From: Desulfobulbaceae bacterium
Lineage (GTDB): Bacteria > Desulfobacterota > Desulfobulbia > Desulfobulbales > Desulfocapsaceae
Direction: 5' to 3'
DNA length: 64,000 nucleotides
Assembly (NCBI GenBank): GCA_031287565.1
Contig: JAITSS010000052.1
Coordinates: forward strand, 1-64,000
The notes beneath the pieces are model-generated. The model had not been told where the DNA came from. It made no database searches and saw only the letters and a program-made list of their open reading frames with translations. A program made the position numbers and the translations under genes. The first letter of the stretch is position 1, and the number at the start of each line of letters is the position of its first letter. This document shows, piece by piece, positions 60,579 to 64,000 of this stretch.

Positions 60579-60640
60579 AGTGTTTGAAGAGGGGTTGTTT
60601 TGGGTCGAACCCCTCACAGGCGCAACGAGATATTCCGGAA

Positions 60641-61639
60641 TCAGAAGTGAATCATCAGGCCAGCGCCGAGGCGACCGGTCAGATCCGGCTCGTCCATATT
60701 CTCCATGTCGCAACGGCCTTCAACGTAGACCGACGGCTTCATGCCGAACCAATCGGTTGGCAGGTCGTAGTAAGCGGCCAGAATCAGGTCGAAGTTTTTA
60801 TCGTCGCCATAATCATGGTCACGTCCCCAGGCATCCCTGGTCTGGAGTTCGCCATGCCAGTAACCGACGCCAATGCCCAAGGCCAATTCTGGCATAACGT
60901 AGTAGCTGGCCAAAACGTCGATGACTGGGAAGGAAGTCTCGCCGTCATCGCCCTGCACCTGGCCGTACAGGCCCAGCGAAGGCAACACGTGGAACTGATC
61001 GGTGATGGCGAAATCATAGCCGACTTTGCCGAAGATGTATTCGCTGGGGTCCCATTGATGCGAATAGCCGATGATGGCGAACGGAGCGCCTAGCGCTTTC
61101 GCCGGGGCGGGCGCGACCGGAGCTGGAGCCGGGGCGGGTTCTTCAACCGGCTGCACCGGCTCAACGACGGCGACTGGTGCGGCGGTGACATCTAAGAGCG
61201 CGATGTTGCCGCACACCAGCGGCACGATGAAGTTATACTGATTGCCGTCTTTTTCGATGGTGAATTTGAAGGCTTCAAACGGCGCGCCTCCGCCCCAAAC
61301 AATGTTTTTGGCCGCGGCGACCTGGCCCTTGCCCCATTTGCGGAACAGCATCCAGTCGATGCTCTGGCCGGGCTGCACCTGCACGCTTTCGATCTGGGCG
61401 TTCGGGAACTGCTCAACAAAGGCCGGATAGAGATCGGCGGCCCCGGCTTTGGTGAAGCCCTCCTCAATTTTCGCGCCGCGTTTCTGCACCATGGTTTGCA
61501 GGTCCGCGACCGAGGTTAAGGGCGGCGTATAAAACGGATGGCTACCCATTTTTTTCAGGGTAGTGGCGGACATGGCCGGCGAGGCGCAGGCCACCAACAT
61601 AAAAACTCCCAACAGCAATAACAATTTGCTCTTTCTCAT
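60641..61639 (-). CDS. Outer-membrane-type lipoprotein with C-terminal beta-barrel-like domain
   Basis: 332 residues from an ATG preceded by GGAGGAAGAGG. The signal segment MRKSKLLLLLGVFMLVAC ends in a lipobox-like LVAC, pointing to a lipoprotein, though the following residues (ASPAMSA) also allow signal peptidase I cleavage. An N-terminal domain (about 25-150) is followed by a Pro/Ala-rich linker (about 160-185; EPAPAPAPVAPAP) and a C-terminal region of alternating strands ending RLGAGLMIHF, like an outer-membrane barrel. Domain family not recognised. Envelope location is well supported, function is not. A short hairpin lies in the leader near 61690-61712. Confidence 0.75.
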   Translation of the reverse strand: MRKSKLLLLLGVFMLVACASPAMSATTLKKMGSHPFYTPPLTSVADLQTMVQKRGAKIEEGFTKAGAADLYPAFVEQFPNAQIESVQVQPGQSIDWMLFRKWGKGQVAAAKNIVWGGGAPFEAFKFTIEKDGNQYNFIVPLVCGNIALLDVTAAPVAVVEPVQPVEEPAPAPAPVAPAPAKALGAPFAIIGYSHQWDPSEYIFGKVGYDFAITDQFHVLPSLGLYGQVQGDDGETSFPVIDVLASYYVMPELALGIGVGYWHGELQTRDAWGRDHDYGDDKNFDLILAAYYDLPTDWFGMKPSVYVEGRCDMENMDEPDLTGRLGAGLMIHF

Positions 61640-61831
61640 TTCCTCTTCCTCCTGGTTTTTCCGCGACTGGCGGATTTTTCCATTCCCGCCGGATTTTTTA
61701 ATCCGACGGACATGAACAGCGAACACAGACTTTGATATTACCACGTCTTAGAGAAAATACGGAGATTTTTTCTAGAAACGCCGAAACGCCACGATGGATT
61801 GACCGATTATACACTCTTTTCGGCATCGCCT

Positions 61832-62617
61832 TTATGCGCCGCTCCTTGTTTGGGCGAAAAAGGCGTCGATAAGCCGTCGAGCGATGCTCATTTTATCGGG
61901 CAATCGCGGCGGATTTTCGGCGGTGAACCAACGGGCGTCGGAAAGTTCGGTATGGTCGAGGCGAATGTCGCGGCTTCTGGCTTCGGCGACGAAGCCGATC
62001 ATCAGCGAATTGGGAAAGGGCCAGGGCTGGCTGGCGAAGTAGCGGACCTGGCCGACGGCGACGCCGGTTTCTTCGCGTGCCTCGCGGCGCACGGCGTTTT
62101 CCAGGGTTTCACCCGGTTCGACGAAACCAGCCAGGGCGCTGTACATGCCGTCCGGGAAATGGTGGGCGCGGCCCAAAAGAATTTCGTCGCCGCTGGTTAC
62201 GGCCATGATCACCGCCGGGGCCAGGCGCGGATAGTTTTTCAGGCCGCAGCGCGGGCAGAGCATGGCGAATTCGTTGGTCTGTTCCACGGCCTTTTCTCCA
62301 CAGCGACCGCAAAATCGGTTCTGCTCGTGCCAATCGAGAATCTGCAAAGCGCGTCCGGCCTGTACCCAATTTGATTCGTCTAGATGAGCATAGGCGGCGC
62401 GCAGGCTGAGGGCCAGGCAATCAGGCGGCATGGTCATGTCATCGGCCACAAGATACGCCGTGCCAGAGCCAGAGCCGAGATTTCCCAGATTCCTTTGGTA
62501 GAGAATCCCAACCGCCTCGCGTCCGTCATAGAGGCGCAAGCCACTGTTCCCATCCTGGATAAACAGCAACCTGCGCCCTTGAATGAAGAAATGGCGGTGA
62601 TCAGTTTGAGCCGTCAT
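61832..62617 (-). CDS. nudC: NADH pyrophosphatase NudC
   Basis: Nudix hydrolase acting on NADH and on NAD-capped RNA in E. coli. 261 residues: an N-terminal domain, a zinc ribbon with FCGRCGEKAV and CPRCGLKNYPRL (about 103-130), a Nudix box GFVEPGETLENAVRREAREETGV (in part shown; about 163-185) and the NudC-specific SQPWPFPNSLM. The ATG at 62617 is used; a GTG 9 nt further upstream is possible and neither has a ribosome site. Confidence 0.93.
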   Translation of the reverse strand: MTAQTDHRHFFIQGRRLLFIQDGNSGLRLYDGREAVGILYQRNLGNLGSGSGTAYLVADDMTMPPDCLALSLRAAYAHLDESNWVQAGRALQILDWHEQNRFCGRCGEKAVEQTNEFAMLCPRCGLKNYPRLAPAVIMAVTSGDEILLGRAHHFPDGMYSALAGFVEPGETLENAVRREAREETGVAVGQVRYFASQPWPFPNSLMIGFVAEARSRDIRLDHTELSDARWFTAENPPRLPDKMSIARRLIDAFFAQTRSGA

Positions 62618-62784
62618 GCGTGCCACGTGTCAGATTTTGCAATCGTCTACCAGACTTTTCGGTTCCCTGGCCATATTGTGGAGCGCTCGGCGTGGCTGCG
62701 AACCTGAAGGCTGTTGCCAGCAGAGCTTTTTGGCGAATTGCCGAAGGAGTGGGCAAAGTTCTCTTTGCCGGTCATTGATGAGGT

Positions 62785-63630
62785 TCAGGGATATGCGAGC
62801 GGACGTGGACGCCGCCAGTTGGTATCAAAGCCTAAGTCGGCCAGGATGGCGATGCCGCGCTCCATATTTTGGTGGATATTGGCGAGGCCGTGTGAATCGT
62901 CGCCGGGCGCGACGGCGATGCCCAATTCTTTTGCCCGCACAAGAATTGGCCGGGAGATGTAGGGTTCGCTGGCGCCTTTGTACAGCGCCCGCAGATTGAA
63001 ATCCATAATCAAATCAAGCTCTTTGATGCGGCGCAGATTGCGCTCGATTCGTTCGGCCACGGCGGGCAGGGCCAGATGTTTCGGGTAGTCCCGGTCAAAA
63101 ATCCTGACCAGGTCAAAGTGACCAACCACCGCTGGGCGCAGGCTGTCAATCATCGCCAATTGGTCGTCAAAATACTGGCAGTACAGATGTTCGACGCCGC
63201 CGACCGTGGCCGCCGCTTCCGCATATTTTTCCGGGGAATAATCAAAATTTATATCGCCGACAAAGTGCACCGAGCCGACGATGTAGTCGGGGCGGAATTC
63301 GGCGATGAGTGTTTTGATGTGTTCTTCATAGCCGCTGTAGGTTTCCGTCTCCATGGCCGCGAAGATCGTGATTTCATTGGCGTATTTTGCCTGCAAGCGG
63401 CGGCATTCCGGCATATAGCGGGCAAATCGCGCCCACAAACTCTCCGGGGTGAATCCGAGATTTTGCTGGTCGGTGTACAGCAGATTTTGCGTCAGGCCCG
63501 GTGCGTGTTCGGTGACGCCGACCCAGGCGTATCCGTGGCTAATGTAGGCCAGGATGATCTCTTCGAGCGAATTTTCGGCATGGCTGCAAAACTGGCCGCT
63601 GTGGCCGCCGTGCACTGAAACGAATTCCAT
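62785..63630 (-). CDS. PHP-family phosphatase (histidinol-phosphatase type)
   Basis: 281 residues with AGGAGA before the ATG. The PHP metal-binding set is visible: SVHGGHSGQFCSHA at the N-terminus, VTEHAPG, FAAMETETYSG, VGSVHFVGDINFD, GHFDLVRIF and the final GDDSHGLANI. It fits the HisK/HisN-type histidinol-phosphatase group; other PHP phosphatases share these motifs, and no his genes adjoin it. It starts 13 nt after the upstream carboxyltransferase gene, so they are cotranscribed. Confidence 0.85.
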   Translation of the reverse strand: MEFVSVHGGHSGQFCSHAENSLEEIILAYISHGYAWVGVTEHAPGLTQNLLYTDQQNLGFTPESLWARFARYMPECRRLQAKYANEITIFAAMETETYSGYEEHIKTLIAEFRPDYIVGSVHFVGDINFDYSPEKYAEAAATVGGVEHLYCQYFDDQLAMIDSLRPAVVGHFDLVRIFDRDYPKHLALPAVAERIERNLRRIKELDLIMDFNLRALYKGASEPYISRPILVRAKELGIAVAPGDDSHGLANIHQNMERGIAILADLGFDTNWRRPRPLAYP

Positions 63631-63643
63631 GACGATTTCTCCT

Positions 63644-64000
63644 TCAGCGGTAGTACAGGCTAGGACTGCCCATGGTCATCAGCGCCTTGTGCAGGTGGCG
63701 GCGGAATTCGCGGCGATCCCAGATGCCTTGAATATGGCCGCGTTTTAAGGCGTTTCTCGCCGAATGGTAATCCGGGGCGATGTCGATGCCGGTGGTTTCG
63801 CGGATGACCTGCGGCCCGGCGAAGCCGATGCGGCTGGAACGGATGGCGAATTGGTAGGGCGAGCAACCGAGGAACGAGGCCACCGGCCCGGCGTAGCTGT
63901 TGTTGTCATAGACGACGATGTACAGGCCGCCCGCGTCGATATATTCGCGCACCGCCATGGTGCATTTCGGCATTTGGGTGACGCCGTAGGTTCCTTCCTG
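63644..64000 (-). CDS. Carboxyltransferase (AccD-like), 5' end outside the window
   Basis: Partial: 118 codons visible, the frame stays open to the end of the window. The order QEGTYGVTQMPKC, then GGLYIVVYDNNSYAGPVASF, SRIGFAGPQVIRETTG and a C-terminal GIWDRREFRRHLHKAL matches the crotonase-like carboxyltransferase fold of acetyl-CoA carboxylase beta subunit. Position 19 of the second block reads YAGPVASF where AccD has the TTGGVTASF-type loop, so a different acyl-CoA or biotin-dependent decarboxylase subunit is also possible. Stop at 63644. Confidence 0.75.
   Translation of the reverse strand, partial: QEGTYGVTQMPKCTMAVREYIDAGGLYIVVYDNNSYAGPVASFLGCSPYQFAIRSSRIGFAGPQVIRETTGIDIAPDYHSARNALKRGHIQGIWDRREFRRHLHKALMTMGSPSLYYR

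Noticed and set aside
57956-60640. Cas proteins or transposase linked to the repeats
   Set aside because: All frames in and around this region were read. Apart from ParDE none shows cas, transposase or integrase motifs.

Overview
The window reads as a chromosomal segment of a Gram-negative anaerobe, most probably a member of the Desulfobacterota (former Deltaproteobacteria). The reasons are an outer-membrane FadL-type porin and other envelope proteins, a flavodiiron protein, QueH, FolE2, an IMP cyclohydrolase that stands alone instead of being fused to AICAR formyltransferase, and a NifA-like sigma-54 activator. The genus cannot be named from the sequence. Most of the DNA is GC-rich and densely packed, with many 1-8 bp gene overlaps. 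A perfect ParB-binding parS palindrome at 34705-34720 suggests that this segment lies in the origin-proximal part of the chromosome.

Layout. 176-1768: membrane acyltransferase. 1879-6702 (minus): tryptophan operon trpEGDCF without trpBA, ending in a 45-residue small gene and a terminator. 6870-7151: rpsT. 7302-17340 (minus): fatty-acid uptake and beta-oxidation cluster (acyl-CoA ligase, HCDH/ECH fusion, thiolase, acyl-CoA dehydrogenase, thioesterase, FadL-like porin). 17930-24453 (minus): tightly overlapping recQ, U32 protein, pyrR, purN, purH(N) and an S4 RNA-binding gene. 24611-25363: folE2. 25437-28451 (minus): AT-rich accessory module of a 793-residue protein with two phosphoribosyltransferase-like motifs and a four-helix membrane protein. 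28667-29830: DUF4143-type ATPase, followed by a decayed P-loop gene. 30210-32985 (minus): rdgB, queH and a NifA-like regulator. 33090-34688: nadB, then parS. 35647-38996: pta-ackA, then an aspartate aminotransferase. 40274-45105: HD protein, response regulator with a GGDEF-like domain, purF and an M20 peptidase.

45176-49486 (minus) carries tRNA-Met, nif3-like, zinc-ribbon gene, rnpB, an IspD-IspF fusion whose IspF half is AT-rich and divergent, and a coupled AT-rich membrane protein. 49771-52217: flavodiiron operon. 52310-53668: der. 53921-57955: ADP-forming acyl-CoA synthetase plus a CoA-transferase/GNAT fusion. 57976-60580: a repeat-rich region holding a small CRISPR-like array, degenerate copies of its 36-nt repeat, palindromic repeat elements and a ParDE toxin-antitoxin pair, with no cas genes in the window. 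60641-64000: envelope protein, nudC, PHP phosphatase and a partial carboxyltransferase.

Metabolically, long-chain fatty acids would enter through the porin, be activated and oxidised to acetyl-CoA, and the acyl-CoA pool could be converted to ATP by Pta-AckA or by the ADP-forming synthetase. The strongest candidates for undescribed biology are the tandem-phosphoribosyltransferase/membrane-protein module at 25437-28451, the CRISPR-like array broken up by palindromic elements at 58040-59829, and the compositionally chimeric ispDF gene with its membrane partner at 45176-47124.
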